A DNA stretch of 29,481 bases from Cellvibrionales bacterium UBA1854 (GTDB taxonomy: Bacteria; Pseudomonadota; Gammaproteobacteria; Pseudomonadales; Porticoccaceae): NCBI GenBank assembly GCA_002338445.1, contig DDII01000070.1, positions 29,776-59,256 of the forward strand. The letters run 5' to 3'. The notes under the pieces are model-generated. The model made no database searches and was not told where the DNA came from. It saw only the letters and a program-made list of their open reading frames with translations. Both the position numbers and the translations under genes were made by a program. Of the stretch, positions 1 through 8,827 are shown piece after piece (positions within the stretch are counted from its first letter, which is position 1; every line of letters begins with the position of its first letter).

Positions 1-230
1 GCGGCCAAAATGTTTACAGCGTTGTTGCCTATTAATATTAACCCGATGAGTCGATCTGGAGTAGCCAGCAATTTAGCGGCTCGTCTTGCTCCCGCGTTAC
101 TTTTTCGCTGATGGCGTAATTTGTATCGATTCAGGGACATCATGCCCGTCTCAGATCCTGAGAAAAAAGCCGAAATCAATAGCAAGATTATCAGAATTGT
201 CCATAATGCTAAGGAATTATAAGAATCCAA
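1..230 (-). CDS. corB: CorB/YfjD-type CNNM (DUF21) membrane protein, N-terminal part, cut by window edge
   Basis: The minus strand is open from a TAA at 234-236 to the window edge, giving 76 visible residues. They form a hydrophobic segment followed by SAFFSGSETGMMSLNRYKLR, then ATPDRLIGLILIGNNAVNIL. These are the hallmark N-terminal motifs of the CNNM/DUF21 transporter domain found in CorB, CorC and YfjD proteins, implicated in magnesium or cobalt homeostasis. The most likely start is TTG at 228-230, because GAGG (complement of 241-244) lies 10 bases upstream and no ATG precedes the first membrane segment. It follows ypjD on the same strand after an 89-base gap, the same order as E. coli ypjD-yfjD, so the two are probably co-transcribed. 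The CBS and C-terminal domains expected for the family lie outside the window. The identification is firm; the exact subfamily and substrate are not. Confidence 0.85.
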   Translation of the reverse strand, partial: MDSYNSLALWTILIILLLISAFFSGSETGMMSLNRYKLRHQRKSNAGARRAAKLLATPDRLIGLILIGNNAVNILA

Positions 231-319
231 AAATTACAGGCCTCAAAAAATTAAGAAGGATTAATGTTGTATTAGTTCGCCAACTTTGGCAATAGACTTT
301 TATGAATAAATAGTAACGC

Positions 320-1117
320 TTACATTTTGAGTAAGTACTCTGTGACGAATTTACTTCCCACGAAGCCTAAACCTAAACAGATAAAACTAAGCCACGTCAG
401 TCTAATCGCAAGTTTGCCCCGCCACCCTTTCAGAAACCGACCAAGCAATAAAACTGCAAAACAAAACCACGCCGTGCTACTAAAAAAAACTTTATGCAGA
501 AGTTTCTGCTCTCGTAAATCCTCATAAAAGAAAAATCCAGTGACGAGTGAAATGGAAAGAAAAATTTCACTCAATAAAATGATTCTGAAGAGAACCTTTT
601 CCATAACTTCGAGGGATGGTAGAGAGCGGACTGTCTCATTTTGGCTTTTGTATTTTAGTTGTCTGATTTGAAGTTGGATCAGGAGTGCTTGAAGTGAGCA
701 GATAGTGATGAGACTATAAGCCAGTATGGAGCTTATAACGTGCGCTTGTAAAGTCGGCGATACTGGCATGGTTGGTTTACTTCCCGATGTAATTGCGGCA
801 ACAAATAATATTGTCCCTGATATAGGAAAGAGTAAAATGTATAAAGTATTTAAGATGGTATTTAACTGTTTTGTTAGCACTAACGCATTAGTTACAAAAG
901 TCGTAAGTACACAGACGTTAATTAAACTCAAATCCAAGCCGTCAGGGTCAGTTATAAGAGCAATGGTGGTTCCTCCATGCATTATTAATGCAACAGCTGT
1001 CAGATATTTTAACTTTGAGCTATCAAAAACGGGGTTACGCCGACTTTGAGACTTTTGATAAACAAAGGCAACTGAGTAAAGAATTATGGTTATCACGCTA
1101 AGTAACGAGTTCGTCAT
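320..1117 (-). CDS. ypjD: YpjD/CcsA-like inner-membrane protein
   Basis: A 265-residue polytopic membrane protein of the cytochrome c assembly (CcsA/CcmC-like) superfamily, YpjD branch. About eight hydrophobic segments are visible. Conserved family features include LIMHGGTT in the second segment, LQAHVISSILAY mid-protein, SLEVMEKVLFR before the last third, LLHKVFFSSTAWFCFAVLL, and a C-terminal FVGSKFVTEYLL. The three conserved histidines in these motifs fit haem-binding positions of the superfamily, although the WWD signature of true CcsA is absent. The function of YpjD is not well established; E. coli work links it to metal/corrinoid transport with YfjD. I chose the ATG at 1115-1117, which gives the usual family length. 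An in-frame ATG at 1151-1153 with AGAAGG only three bases upstream is an alternative and would add 12 residues. It is divergent from ffh and followed by corB. Confidence 0.88.
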   Translation of the reverse strand: MTNSLLSVITIILYSVAFVYQKSQSRRNPVFDSSKLKYLTAVALIMHGGTTIALITDPDGLDLSLINVCVLTTFVTNALVLTKQLNTILNTLYILLFPISGTILFVAAITSGSKPTMPVSPTLQAHVISSILAYSLITICSLQALLIQLQIRQLKYKSQNETVRSLPSLEVMEKVLFRIILLSEIFLSISLVTGFFFYEDLREQKLLHKVFFSSTAWFCFAVLLLGRFLKGWRGKLAIRLTWLSFICLGLGFVGSKFVTEYLLKM

Positions 1118-1222
1118 ATATGGGTTCCCACACGGATTCGATGAGTGTGTCATAAACCTTCTATGGGTAGAAGAGCGCAGAAAAATTAAGTTAAATTGTT
1201 TTAGCCATTGAGGTGACTTATT

Positions 1223-2590
1223 GTGCCAATTTTTGAAAACCTAAGTGGTCGTCTTACGTCCTCGCTGAGGAAGATTTCCGGTAGGACTAGCCTAAGTGAA
1301 ACCAATATTCGAGATACTTTGCGACAAGTACGCATTGCTCTAATAGAGGCAGATGTGTCTCTCTCGGTAGTAAAAGAAATTGTTGAACAGATTAAAGATC
1401 GAGCGTTGGGTCAGGAGGTAAAAAATAGCCTCACGCCGGGACAACAATTCTTGAAAATTGTCCAAGCAGAGCTGACCACACTTATGGGGAGTAAAAACGA
1501 GGCACTTAATCTTTCTGTTCAACCACCCGCAGTCATTTTGATCGCTGGTTTGCAGGGTGCGGGAAAGACTACCACCGCTGCTAAATTAGCAAAGTTATTG
1601 ATAGAGAGAGATAAAAAGAAAGTTATGTTAGTTTCGGCTGACGTTTATCGTCCTGCAGCTATAAAGCAATTAGAAATTTTGAGTAGCGAAGTAAATGCTA
1701 AATTTTTTGAGAGTAAAAACACCCAGAAACCAGAAAAGATTGTCCAAGCTGCCATGCAAGACGCAAAAAAAAGTTTCGTTGATGTGCTCATAGTGGATAC
1801 TGCTGGAAGGCTGCATGTTGATTCAGAGATGATGAGTGAACTCTCACGGATTCAATTTAGTTGTGAGCCAATAGAGACCCTTTTCGTTCTTGACGCCATG
1901 ACCGGACAGGATGCATCCAACACAGCAGCTGAGTTTAGTCGTCAGTTGTCGCTGACAGGAATTATTTTGACAAAAGCCGATGGTGATGCCCGAGGTGGTG
2001 CTGCATTGACTGTGAAGAAGATATCGGGAAAGCCGATAAAGTTTCTGGGTGTAGGCGAAAAAATTGACGACCTTGAGTCTTTTCATCCTGAACGGATTGC
2101 CTCCCGAATTTTAGGCATGGGAGACATGTTAGGTTTGATAGAGGAAGCGGAACGAAAGGTTGATAAGCACAAGGCACAAAAACTTGCAAGTAAATTTATT
2201 CGTGGTAAAACCTTTGACCTCGAGGATTTACGTGATCAATTACATCAGATGCGAGATATGGGAGGTATGTCGGGCATGATAGAAAAATTACCCGGCTTTG
2301 GGAATATGCCCAACGTTACGCAGCAATCGAACGCAATAAATCAGTTTGCACGCATGGAGGTAATTATTGATTCAATGACACCTGCAGAGCGTCGTAATCC
2401 TGATATTTTAAATGGATCACGAAAGCGGCGAATCACCCGCGGCTCTGGTACCACGATCCAAGACTTAAATCGGTTGGTGAAACAATACAAGCAAATGGGG
2501 AAAATGATGAAACGTATGAAAGGCCGAGATATGGGGAATATGATGCGCGGCTTGGTGGCTAAACACACACCGCCCAAGGGGGGATATTGA
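1223..2590 (+). CDS. ffh: Signal recognition particle GTPase Ffh
   Basis: The protein component of the signal recognition particle binds 4.5S RNA and hydrophobic signal sequences of nascent membrane proteins, and docks on FtsY in a GTP-dependent way. The 455 residues have the standard three-part layout: an N-terminal helical bundle (about 1-85), the SRP GTPase domain with GLQGAGKTT (109-117), DTAGRLHVD (192-200) and TKADGDARGG (250-259), and a methionine-rich M domain (about 325-455). The M domain carries MRDMGGMSGM, the RNA-binding SRKRRITRGSG stretch and a KQMGKMMKRM tail. The start is GTG at 1223, preceded by AGGTGA at 1211-1216. It heads the ffh–rpsP–rimM–trmD–rplS block, but a 195-base gap with its own promoter signal separates it from rpsP. 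Length and motifs are complete. Confidence 0.98.
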   Translation: MPIFENLSGRLTSSLRKISGRTSLSETNIRDTLRQVRIALIEADVSLSVVKEIVEQIKDRALGQEVKNSLTPGQQFLKIVQAELTTLMGSKNEALNLSVQPPAVILIAGLQGAGKTTTAAKLAKLLIERDKKKVMLVSADVYRPAAIKQLEILSSEVNAKFFESKNTQKPEKIVQAAMQDAKKSFVDVLIVDTAGRLHVDSEMMSELSRIQFSCEPIETLFVLDAMTGQDASNTAAEFSRQLSLTGIILTKADGDARGGAALTVKKISGKPIKFLGVGEKIDDLESFHPERIASRILGMGDMLGLIEEAERKVDKHKAQKLASKFIRGKTFDLEDLRDQLHQMRDMGGMSGMIEKLPGFGNMPNVTQQSNAINQFARMEVIIDSMTPAERRNPDILNGSRKRRITRGSGTTIQDLNRLVKQYKQMGKMMKRMKGRDMGNMMRGLVAKHTPPKGGY

Positions 2591-2632
2591 CAACGGTCTT
2601 CAGGATTTGCGCCCAAGCATCAAGCAAATCTC

Positions 2633-2641
2633 TGATATACT
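2633..2641 (+). promoter_or_regulatory. Probable extended -10 promoter for the rpsP operon
   Basis: TGATATACT at 2633-2641 matches the extended -10 consensus (TG-N-TATAAT) with one mismatch in the hexamer. No good -35 lies 16-18 bases upstream, which extended -10 promoters tolerate. Transcription would begin near 2648 and give an rpsP leader of about 135 bases. This is consistent with the ribosomal operon having its own start separate from ffh. Confidence 0.45.
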
Positions 2642-2743
2642 GTTTCAATTAGGAGATAAATTACTTTTTTTTCCCTAAGCTATGTCTTACACTTACGCGC
2701 TTTTTTATCATCAATTACTTAATATATTAAATTATCAGAAAAA

Positions 2744-2766
2744 GCATGTTTTCGGAAACCACATGC
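2744..2766 (+). promoter_or_regulatory. Hairpin in the rpsP leader
   Basis: GCAT-GTTT (2744-2751) can pair with AAAC and ATGC on the other side of a TCGG loop, with CAC bulged on the 3' arm. The structure ends about 20 bases before the rpsP start codon. No T-run follows, so it is not an intrinsic terminator; it could influence rpsP translation. No known ribosomal-leader family was recognised. Confidence 0.3.
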
Positions 2767-2785
2767 ACTGATTACAGGATAAAAA

Positions 2786-3037
2786 ATGGTAACAATACGA
2801 TTGGCGCGCGGAGGCGCGAAAAAACGACCTTTTTACTATGTGACTGTATGCGACCCAAGGAGGTCCAGAGATGGACGTTACATTGAGCGAATTGGATTCT
2901 TTAATCCCGTCGCAAGAGGCGCGGAGGAGCGTCTTCGCATAGATCTCTCGCGAGTATCATATTGGTCTGACCGAGGTGCAAAAATCAGTGACCGTGTTAG
3001 TGCATTGTTGAAAGAGGCTGAAAAAGAGATAGCTTGA
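2786..3037 (+). CDS. rpsP: 30S ribosomal protein S16
   Basis: An 83-residue protein beginning MVTIRLARGGAKKRPFYYV, followed by the conserved DPRRSRDGRYIERIGFFNP motif and the RVSYWSDRGAKISDRVSALL region. This is diagnostic of bacterial S16, a primary-binding protein of the small subunit. Length is normal for the family (about 80-90). The start ATG is preceded by AGGA at a suitable distance. It is the first gene of the classical rpsP-rimM-trmD-rplS operon; rimM begins 9 bases after its stop. Confidence 0.98.
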   Translation: MVTIRLARGGAKKRPFYYVTVCDPRRSRDGRYIERIGFFNPVARGAEERLRIDLSRVSYWSDRGAKISDRVSALLKEAEKEIA

Positions 3038-3046
3038 TCGTTTCTT

Positions 3047-3583
3047 ATGGAATGTGTCTTCTGTCAAAACAGTGTTGTGCTCGGGAGAATCATATCCCCA
3101 TATGGTGTGCGTGGTTGGGTCAAAATAAAGTCGTATACAGAAGAAATTGAGGGATTAATGAGTTACCAACCATTATGGGTGGATAAAGGTGGGCTAAAGC
3201 CGCTAATAATAAATCATTGGCAGGTGCATGGTGGTGGTTTAATCGCTCATATTGAGGGCGTCAATAATAGAGATAAAGCTAGCTTTTGGTGTAAACGAGA
3301 TATTCTTATTGGAAAAAATGCTTTGCCAATGACTCCTGCAGACGAATACTACTGGCATGAGTTAATCGGCTTACGAATAAAAAGTTTTTATGCTGGCCGA
3401 GACGAAGATCTGGGCGTTGTTATGTCCGTGCTTCCCACAGGATCTAATGATGTATTGTTGGTATCAGGCGACCAAGCGAGCCTTGATTCGCGTGAAAGAC
3501 TCATACCTTTTATCAAGGAGTACGTTTCTTCAGTCAACCAGACCCATGGATATATTCAAGTGAACTGGGATCCTGCTTTTTAA
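3047..3583 (+). CDS. rimM: Ribosome maturation factor RimM
   Basis: RimM assists maturation of the 30S head by binding S19 and 16S rRNA. The 178 residues carry the N-terminal beta-barrel motif VVLGRIISPYGVRGWVKIKS and a C-terminal PRC-barrel with EYYWHELIGLRI, PTGSNDVLLV, RLIPFIKEYV and a final GYIQVNWDPAF. The chosen ATG has no clear Shine-Dalgarno sequence, but it begins only 9 bases after the rpsP stop, which suggests translational coupling. Its TAA shares a base with an in-frame upstream ATG of trmD. Length is typical. Confidence 0.96.
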   Translation: MECVFCQNSVVLGRIISPYGVRGWVKIKSYTEEIEGLMSYQPLWVDKGGLKPLIINHWQVHGGGLIAHIEGVNNRDKASFWCKRDILIGKNALPMTPADEYYWHELIGLRIKSFYAGRDEDLGVVMSVLPTGSNDVLLVSGDQASLDSRERLIPFIKEYVSSVNQTHGYIQVNWDPAF

Positions 3584-3612
3584 TGAAGTTTTGCTACTGG
3601 AACTTAAATAGA

Positions 3613-4350
3613 ATGAAAATTGCGGTTGTGACTATCTTGCCTGACATGCTTTCAATAATGTTCGATTATGGTGTCAGTGGTCGAGCGATAAAAAGCGGGC
3701 TCGTTAAGCTGGCTGTTTTTAACCCACGAGATTTTACTCAGGATATTCACCGAACTGTGGACTCGCGTCCATATGGCGGCGGACCGGGGATGATAATGAT
3801 GGTTGAACCACTTAAAAAGGCGGTGGCAGCTGCGAGAAGTTGGGTGTCGGAGAGTGATACTTCGGTAGTATACTTAAGTCCCCAAGGACAACTTTTGTGC
3901 CACTCTTTTATGGAGAAGTCCGTTAAAAGAAAGGGCTTGATCCTGGTGGCGGGACGCTTCGAAGGTGTAGATGAGAGGTTTATTAGCCTTGAGGTGGATG
4001 AGGAGTGGTCTATCGGAGACTATGTTTTGAGTGGAGGAGAGTTGGCCGCCATGGTAGTTTCCGATGCAATAATTCGACTGATTCCTGGAGCATTGGGTCA
4101 TGAGGATGCTGCAGCGCAAGATTCTTTTTCATCTGGGTTGTTGGAGCATCCGCAATATGCAAGACCAAATAATTTTGGAGGTCTCAAGGTTCCGGAGGTT
4201 TTACTATCAGGGGATCATGACAGAATAAAAAACTGGCGTAAAAGACAGTCATTAATAAGAACGCGTTCGAGAAGACCAGATATTTTTGCATCGTTGAGCC
4301 TCAGTGAAGAGCAGCGGAACCTCATCTTTACGGAGAATAATGATCTTTAA
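3613..4350 (+). CDS. trmD: tRNA (guanine-N1)-methyltransferase TrmD
   Basis: TrmD methylates G37 next to the anticodon of tRNAs reading CNN codons and proline CCN codons, using S-adenosylmethionine, and so prevents +1 frameshifting. SPOUT-family motifs are all present: RPYGGGPGM near the start, VVYLSPQGQ, GRFEGVDERF, EEWSIGDYVLSGGELAAM (the trefoil knot and SAM site) and IPGALGHEDAAAQDSF. I start it at the ATG at 3613-3615 (MKIAVVTILPDML), which aligns with the E. coli N terminus. An in-frame ATG at 3583 overlapping the rimM stop would add ten residues of unconserved sequence. The third gene of the rpsP operon. Confidence 0.97.
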   Translation: MKIAVVTILPDMLSIMFDYGVSGRAIKSGLVKLAVFNPRDFTQDIHRTVDSRPYGGGPGMIMMVEPLKKAVAAARSWVSESDTSVVYLSPQGQLLCHSFMEKSVKRKGLILVAGRFEGVDERFISLEVDEEWSIGDYVLSGGELAAMVVSDAIIRLIPGALGHEDAAAQDSFSSGLLEHPQYARPNNFGGLKVPEVLLSGDHDRIKNWRKRQSLIRTRSRRPDIFASLSLSEEQRNLIFTENNDL

Positions 4351-4433
4351 GAGTGCAGCGGATGTACTTCCCGGATAACCATACGGACCAAAGAAATTTA
4401 ATTTGATTGTCAGAGCAAATGGAGTGTAAGAAA

Positions 4434-4790
4434 ATGAGCGGCAAGACACCTATTATCGATGAGCTCGAAAAAGAACAGGTCAATAGAGAGATGCCTCACT
4501 TTAGCCCCGGGGACACGGTCGTGGTCCAAGTTAAAGTTAAAGAAGGTTCTCGCGAGCGCTTGCAGGCGTTTGAAGGAGTCGTGCTCGGCAAAAGGAATCG
4601 AGGATTAAATTCATCATTTACTGTGCGAAAGATTTCTAGTGGTATTGGGGTTGAGCGTACTTTTCAAGTTTACAGTCCTTTAATTGATAGTATTACGGTC
4701 AAACGAAAAGGAGCGGTTCGTCGAGCAAAACTATATTATCTGCGTGACCGCTCTGGAAGATCTGCAAGAATTAAAGAAAAGTTGGGTTAA
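4434..4790 (+). CDS. rplS: 50S ribosomal protein L19
   Basis: L19 sits at the 30S-50S interface. From the ATG at 4434 it is 118 residues, close to the usual 115, with LEKEQVNREMPHFSPGDTV, RLQAFEGVVLGKRNRGLNS, SFTVRKISSGIGVERTFQ and RRAKLYYLRDRSGRSARIKE, all diagnostic. GGAG at 4421-4424 stands nine bases before this ATG and decides the start. An upstream in-frame ATG (4419) and TTG (4407) would give longer N termini without family support. The 83-base gap after trmD holds no visible terminator, so it is probably read through as the last gene of the rpsP operon. Confidence 0.97.
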   Translation: MSGKTPIIDELEKEQVNREMPHFSPGDTVVVQVKVKEGSRERLQAFEGVVLGKRNRGLNSSFTVRKISSGIGVERTFQVYSPLIDSITVKRKGAVRRAKLYYLRDRSGRSARIKEKLG

Positions 4791-4955
4791 GCTAACTCTA
4801 CATAAATTGTTTCTAACATTGTGCCAAGCGTTTCAATTGGCCTATTACCTCCTACCAAAAATATGTAGGATACCGATGTTGCTCCTAAGCTGTTAGCGCA
4901 GTATTTTCCCGAATTTTTGTGCGCACTGTTTACTGAGTGCTTGAAGAGGATTTGA

Positions 4956-7211
4956 ATGAGGAAAACAAAGGGCAGAAGCTGTCGTTCGGAAACTAGAAAG
5001 AAGAAAAAATATTCATTAAAAATCCCTGACAGAAAGCTTATCCTCGAAGTTATCAATAAGGCTAACTTTGCTCTTTCACTTGAAAATATCATGGATTCTT
5101 TATCTCTCGATACAAAATATAAGCATTCGTTGTTAAAACGCATTAATGCTATGGAGCGAGACGGACAGTTAATAATTAACCGTAAAAATGAATATAGTGT
5201 GCTGGATGAGTCGAAACTATTTGAAGGAAGAGTCATTGGACATCCCAGGGGTTTTGGGTTTCTCGATTGTTTTCTTAAGGATATGAAAGATATCTTCCTA
5301 TCTACCTGCGAAATGACTAAAGTTTTTGATGGGGACATTGTGATGGTTCGCATAGTCGGATTAGACCGAAAAGGTCGTCCTAAAGGTATAGTGGAGAGGG
5401 TAGTTGAACGAAAAACATCTCAATTAGTTGGGCAATTTTTTCTTAATGAGGGAAGTGCTTTTGTTAAACCAGATAACCCTCGTATAAGTCGAAATATATT
5501 GATCCAATGCAAAAGGATTGATGAGGCATTAATTGGACAAATTGTTGTAGTAAACGTCAACTACGCACCCTTTTTGAGTTCTCAACCCACAGGACAGATA
5601 GTCGAAATTCTTGGTGAAAGAAAAGACCCGGGTATTGAGATTGCGATGGCAATAAGAACTTATTTGATACCTCACGTATGGAGCGAAGAAGTCAGGTTAG
5701 AGACACAAAACATTGATGAGACCATTCAAGTCTCCTCTGAGCGTGTTGATCTAAGGCACCTTCCTTTTGTAACTATCGATGGAGAGGACGCTAGAGATTT
5801 CGATGATGCCGTTTATTGTGAAGAAAAAAAAGATGGAGGTTGGAAATTAATCGTTGCGATTGCAGACGTATCTCATTATGTTTTACCGGATTCAGCAGTT
5901 AATGAAGAGGCGTTAGAGCGCGGAACATCAATTTATTTTCCTGATCATGTTGTTCCTATGTTGCCAGAGAAATTATCCAATGATTTGTGCTCACTTTTGC
6001 CAAATGTAGATCGATTTTGTCTCGCTTGTGAAATGTATATTGACTTTTCGGGTAAGGTGCAAAAATTCCGATTTTTTCAAAGTATAATTAACTCGCATGC
6101 GAGAATAACTTACACTCAAGTAGCAACAATTTTGGACAAATCAAGTCTTAAAGAGACAGCGAAAAATAAATTATTTTATGAGTTCACACCACAAATCATG
6201 GTGTTAAAAAGCTTATATGATGTGTTGGAAAGGAAGCGAAGGTCGCGAGGCACTCTTGATTTTAAAACGCAAGAAATGCGTCTCTTATTAGACGGTCAGC
6301 GCAAAGTATACAGTATACTTCCTCTGGAGCGAACAGTTGCACACAGGCTAGTGGAAGAGTGCATGCTATGTGCAAATGAATGTGCTGCAAGGTTACTAAG
6401 TGAAATCGGTTGCCCGACTCTTTACAGAGTACACCAGGCTCCAGATGCAGAAAAAGTCGACAGGCTCCGCTCGTTTCTGCAAGAAATTGGAATTGAACTT
6501 GGTGGAGGCAGTGAGCCCAAGCCGCGGGATTTCTCGCATGTCCTACGCGAGATTAACAACAGAGAGGATAGATCGGTAATCGAGGCCCTTATGTTACGAT
6601 CTATGAGTCGGGCACTTTATCAGACAAACAATATCGGTCATTTCGGACTCTCTTACGAGGTCTACACACACTTTACCTCTCCAATACGACGATTCCCAGA
6701 TTTGATTGTTCATAGGATAATTCGAAATTCTTTTAGAAATGAGTGTGGCACTCCGTTCTATGGTAAGGAAACAAAAAGGCGTAAAGTGGGAAATGAGTTA
6801 GTGCAGGTGCCGCTATACTCCGTAGCAGAGTTAGATGACATTGGTTATCGAGTATCTTGTTCGGAAAGAAGGGCAGATGAGGCTACTCGCGATGTTATGA
6901 GCGGACTTAAATGTGAGTATTTGCTGGATAGGGTAGGCGATGAGTTTTTCGGCATCGTGACTGAGGTAACTAGATTCGGTCTTTTCATCACTTTGGATGA
7001 TTTTTGTATAGAAGGTCTATTGCATGTGAGCAAACTCACCAGCGACTATTACGAGTTTGATCCCATATCACATCGTCTGACGGGAGAAAAACGCAAACAC
7101 GTTTTTCAATTGGGACAAAGATTAAATGTATCGATCAGTCAGATTATTATTGAGCAAAAGAAAATTAATTTGGATTTAATCACAGCTGGAAGCTCCTCTA
7201 AGCCTCATTGA
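4956..7211 (+). CDS. rnr: Exoribonuclease R
   Basis: RNase R is a processive 3'-5' exoribonuclease that degrades structured RNA and works with tmRNA and in rRNA quality control. In the 751 residues an N-terminal winged-helix region (about 24-85) is followed by two cold-shock domains (about 88-265), the RNB catalytic domain with TIDGEDARDFDDAV (273-286, the metal-binding aspartates), HFTSPIRRFPDLIVHRI near the domain end, and an S1 domain (about 645-740). The protein stops just after S1 (SSKPH) and lacks the long lysine-rich tail of E. coli RNase R (813 residues), though its N terminus is very basic. AGAGGA lies upstream of the ATG. The preceding 165-base gap has no clear terminator and no convincing promoter. 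rlmB, the frequent downstream neighbour, is absent; the next gene is convergent. Confidence 0.97.
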   Translation: MRKTKGRSCRSETRKKKKYSLKIPDRKLILEVINKANFALSLENIMDSLSLDTKYKHSLLKRINAMERDGQLIINRKNEYSVLDESKLFEGRVIGHPRGFGFLDCFLKDMKDIFLSTCEMTKVFDGDIVMVRIVGLDRKGRPKGIVERVVERKTSQLVGQFFLNEGSAFVKPDNPRISRNILIQCKRIDEALIGQIVVVNVNYAPFLSSQPTGQIVEILGERKDPGIEIAMAIRTYLIPHVWSEEVRLETQNIDETIQVSSERVDLRHLPFVTIDGEDARDFDDAVYCEEKKDGGWKLIVAIADVSHYVLPDSAVNEEALERGTSIYFPDHVVPMLPEKLSNDLCSLLPNVDRFCLACEMYIDFSGKVQKFRFFQSIINSHARITYTQVATILDKSSLKETAKNKLFYEFTPQIMVLKSLYDVLERKRRSRGTLDFKTQEMRLLLDGQRKVYSILPLERTVAHRLVEECMLCANECAARLLSEIGCPTLYRVHQAPDAEKVDRLRSFLQEIGIELGGGSEPKPRDFSHVLREINNREDRSVIEALMLRSMSRALYQTNNIGHFGLSYEVYTHFTSPIRRFPDLIVHRIIRNSFRNECGTPFYGKETKRRKVGNELVQVPLYSVAELDDIGYRVSCSERRADEATRDVMSGLKCEYLLDRVGDEFFGIVTEVTRFGLFITLDDFCIEGLLHVSKLTSDYYEFDPISHRLTGEKRKHVFQLGQRLNVSISQIIIEQKKINLDLITAGSSSKPH

Positions 7212-7299
7212 AAGGCTGAGCACCATAAATCGACATACTCATCCGGGTGAGAGAAAAGTCAAACAAAAAGATCACGTTATTCGGTATTAACTAATTTGT

Positions 7300-8001
7300 T
7301 CAGGCGTCATTTTCATGATCATTAGTTTTTTGTATTAATAATTTGAGAATGTGATCAATAATGGACCCTAAATAGCTCAAGAATAAGGTCCCCATATCTG
7401 TGGTGTAAAAGTGTCTGTCACGATTTCCGAGAGCAAGCACAGCGATGGGACTCTCTCCACCAATAACCACAGTTGCAACAGATCCAATTTTACTTGCGTC
7501 GCCTCCAAACAAAAACTGAAGTTCTTCTTTTCTTACAACTCCACATAGAACTTTTGCGGATAGGATAGAAGATATTTGTTTCCTTGCGGTACTGAGGGCA
7601 ACACTTTTCGTCTCAAGGTCTTTCAACTGATTGTTACTTGTTAGTATAGTCAGTGAGCAGAATTCTACGTCAAAGTTATCATTTAGGTCCGTAAGCAGAA
7701 TTTTTGTCAACCCATTAATGGTTGACGCGCCAAGAATCGCAAGTATTAAACTTTGAGTTTTGACTAGTCTGTCTTCATTTTCTTTTGCTTGACTGCTCAG
7801 AACCTCAAATTTTGTTCGTAAATCTTTATTGCGATCTCTTAAAAAGGCAACTTGTCTTTCCACTAAAGAGATTGCTGAACCTGTTGCATGCGGTAAATAG
7901 AGATTTTCAAGAATTTCTGGATGATCGTAAAAGTAAGTCGGATTCTCTCCTAAAAACTCCCTCACTATATGTGCCATATTTTCTGCTTCATTATTTTTCA
8001 T
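7300..8001 (-). CDS. DUF484 (YigA-like) GAF-fold protein
   Basis: This 233-residue protein is recognised as DUF484 by its N-terminal FLGENPTYFYDHPEIL then LPHATGSAISLVERQVAFLR, a short coiled-coil of about 40 residues, and a GAF-like C-terminal half ending in LALGNRDRHFYTTDMGTLF and LSYLGSIIDHIL. The biochemical function of the family is unknown. It overlaps the dapF stop by 11 bases and is the last gene of the lptM-lysA-dapF operon. In many gammaproteobacteria xerC follows DUF484; here the next gene is the convergent rnr, so xerC must lie elsewhere. Confidence 0.9.
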   Translation of the reverse strand: MKNNEAENMAHIVREFLGENPTYFYDHPEILENLYLPHATGSAISLVERQVAFLRDRNKDLRTKFEVLSSQAKENEDRLVKTQSLILAILGASTINGLTKILLTDLNDNFDVEFCSLTILTSNNQLKDLETKSVALSTARKQISSILSAKVLCGVVRKEELQFLFGGDASKIGSVATVVIGGESPIAVLALGNRDRHFYTTDMGTLFLSYLGSIIDHILKLLIQKTNDHENDA

Positions 8002-8827
8002 AATTCAATATACCGTCATAGACATGCTGTACACGCCCTGTTATCTTGACCGGATTATTTCCACCAAACCACTCGACTTCAATTGTTCCTCCGGGTAACG
8101 AAACTTCAACGGTTGAGTCTATCAACTGTTGCTGAATACCAGCTACTACCGCAGCACATGCTCCAGTGCCACATGCAGGTGTTTCTCCAACTCCTCGTTC
8201 GAAAACACGTAATTTAATCTTTTTTCGATTTACCACTTGCATGAAATTCACATTTACCCTTTTTGGGAAACGCGAATGTTTTTGTAATATCTTACCTATT
8301 TTTTCAACCTCAGCGTTGTCTGTGTTATTAACTGTAATAACCGCATGTGGGTTTCCCATGGATAGTACCGAAATATCTAAAATAGTACCTTCAATGTCGA
8401 TTTGGTACAGCATTGATTTCTCATGCGCAATAAATGGAATTTTTTTTGGATTAAAGATTGGCTTACCCATATCAGCCGTCACAGATTTATCGTCATTCAA
8501 TTTTAAATGCACAACTGCGGACATTGTTTGCATTTTTATTTGTCGGTTGCCAGTCAATTTTTCTTTAAAAACATAGTGGGCAGCGCACCTCGCGCCATTA
8601 CCACATTGTTCCGCCTCGCTACCGTCATGATTGTAAAAGTTCAAATCAAAATCTGTCTCTGAGTTTAAAGGTGGCTGTATAAACAGTAATTGGTCGCACC
8701 CAACTCCTAATCGACGATCAGCAATGCGACGTGCCATAGTGGCACTGATCCTTACATTTTGGACAAGGGAATTTATGATCACAAAATCATTGCCTGATCC
8801 GTGCATTTTTGAGAACTTGATTCTCAT
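7991..8827 (-). CDS. dapF: Diaminopimelate epimerase
   Basis: DapF converts LL-diaminopimelate to the meso form, the precursor of lysine and a peptidoglycan cross-linking residue. The 278 residues contain MHGSGNDFVIINS at the N terminus, the first catalytic cysteine in EQCGNGARC (Cys75), SMGNPHAVI for substrate binding, and the second catalytic cysteine in ETPACGTGACAAV (Cys219). Both active-site thiols are intact and the length matches the family. The gene overlaps lysA upstream by 4 bases (ATGA) and DUF484 downstream by 11, so translation is probably coupled along the operon. Confidence 0.98.
   Translation of the reverse strand: MRIKFSKMHGSGNDFVIINSLVQNVRISATMARRIADRRLGVGCDQLLFIQPPLNSETDFDLNFYNHDGSEAEQCGNGARCAAHYVFKEKLTGNRQIKMQTMSAVVHLKLNDDKSVTADMGKPIFNPKKIPFIAHEKSMLYQIDIEGTILDISVLSMGNPHAVITVNNTDNAEVEKIGKILQKHSRFPKRVNVNFMQVVNRKKIKLRVFERGVGETPACGTGACAAVVAGIQQQLIDSTVEVSLPGGTIEVEWFGGNNPVKITGRVQHVYDGILNYEK

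Noticed and set aside
86..295. 69-codon plus-strand open frame
   Set aside because: It is a shadow of the corB N-terminal region, which is read on the minus strand and has clear CNNM motifs.
4787..5353. 188-codon minus-strand open frame opposite rnr
   Set aside because: It has no family motifs and lies opposite the well-supported rnr N-terminal half.
7240..7256. Short inverted repeat (CTCA..TGAG) between convergent rnr and the DUF484 gene
   Set aside because: The stem is only about five pairs and lacks T-runs on either side; not a credible terminator.
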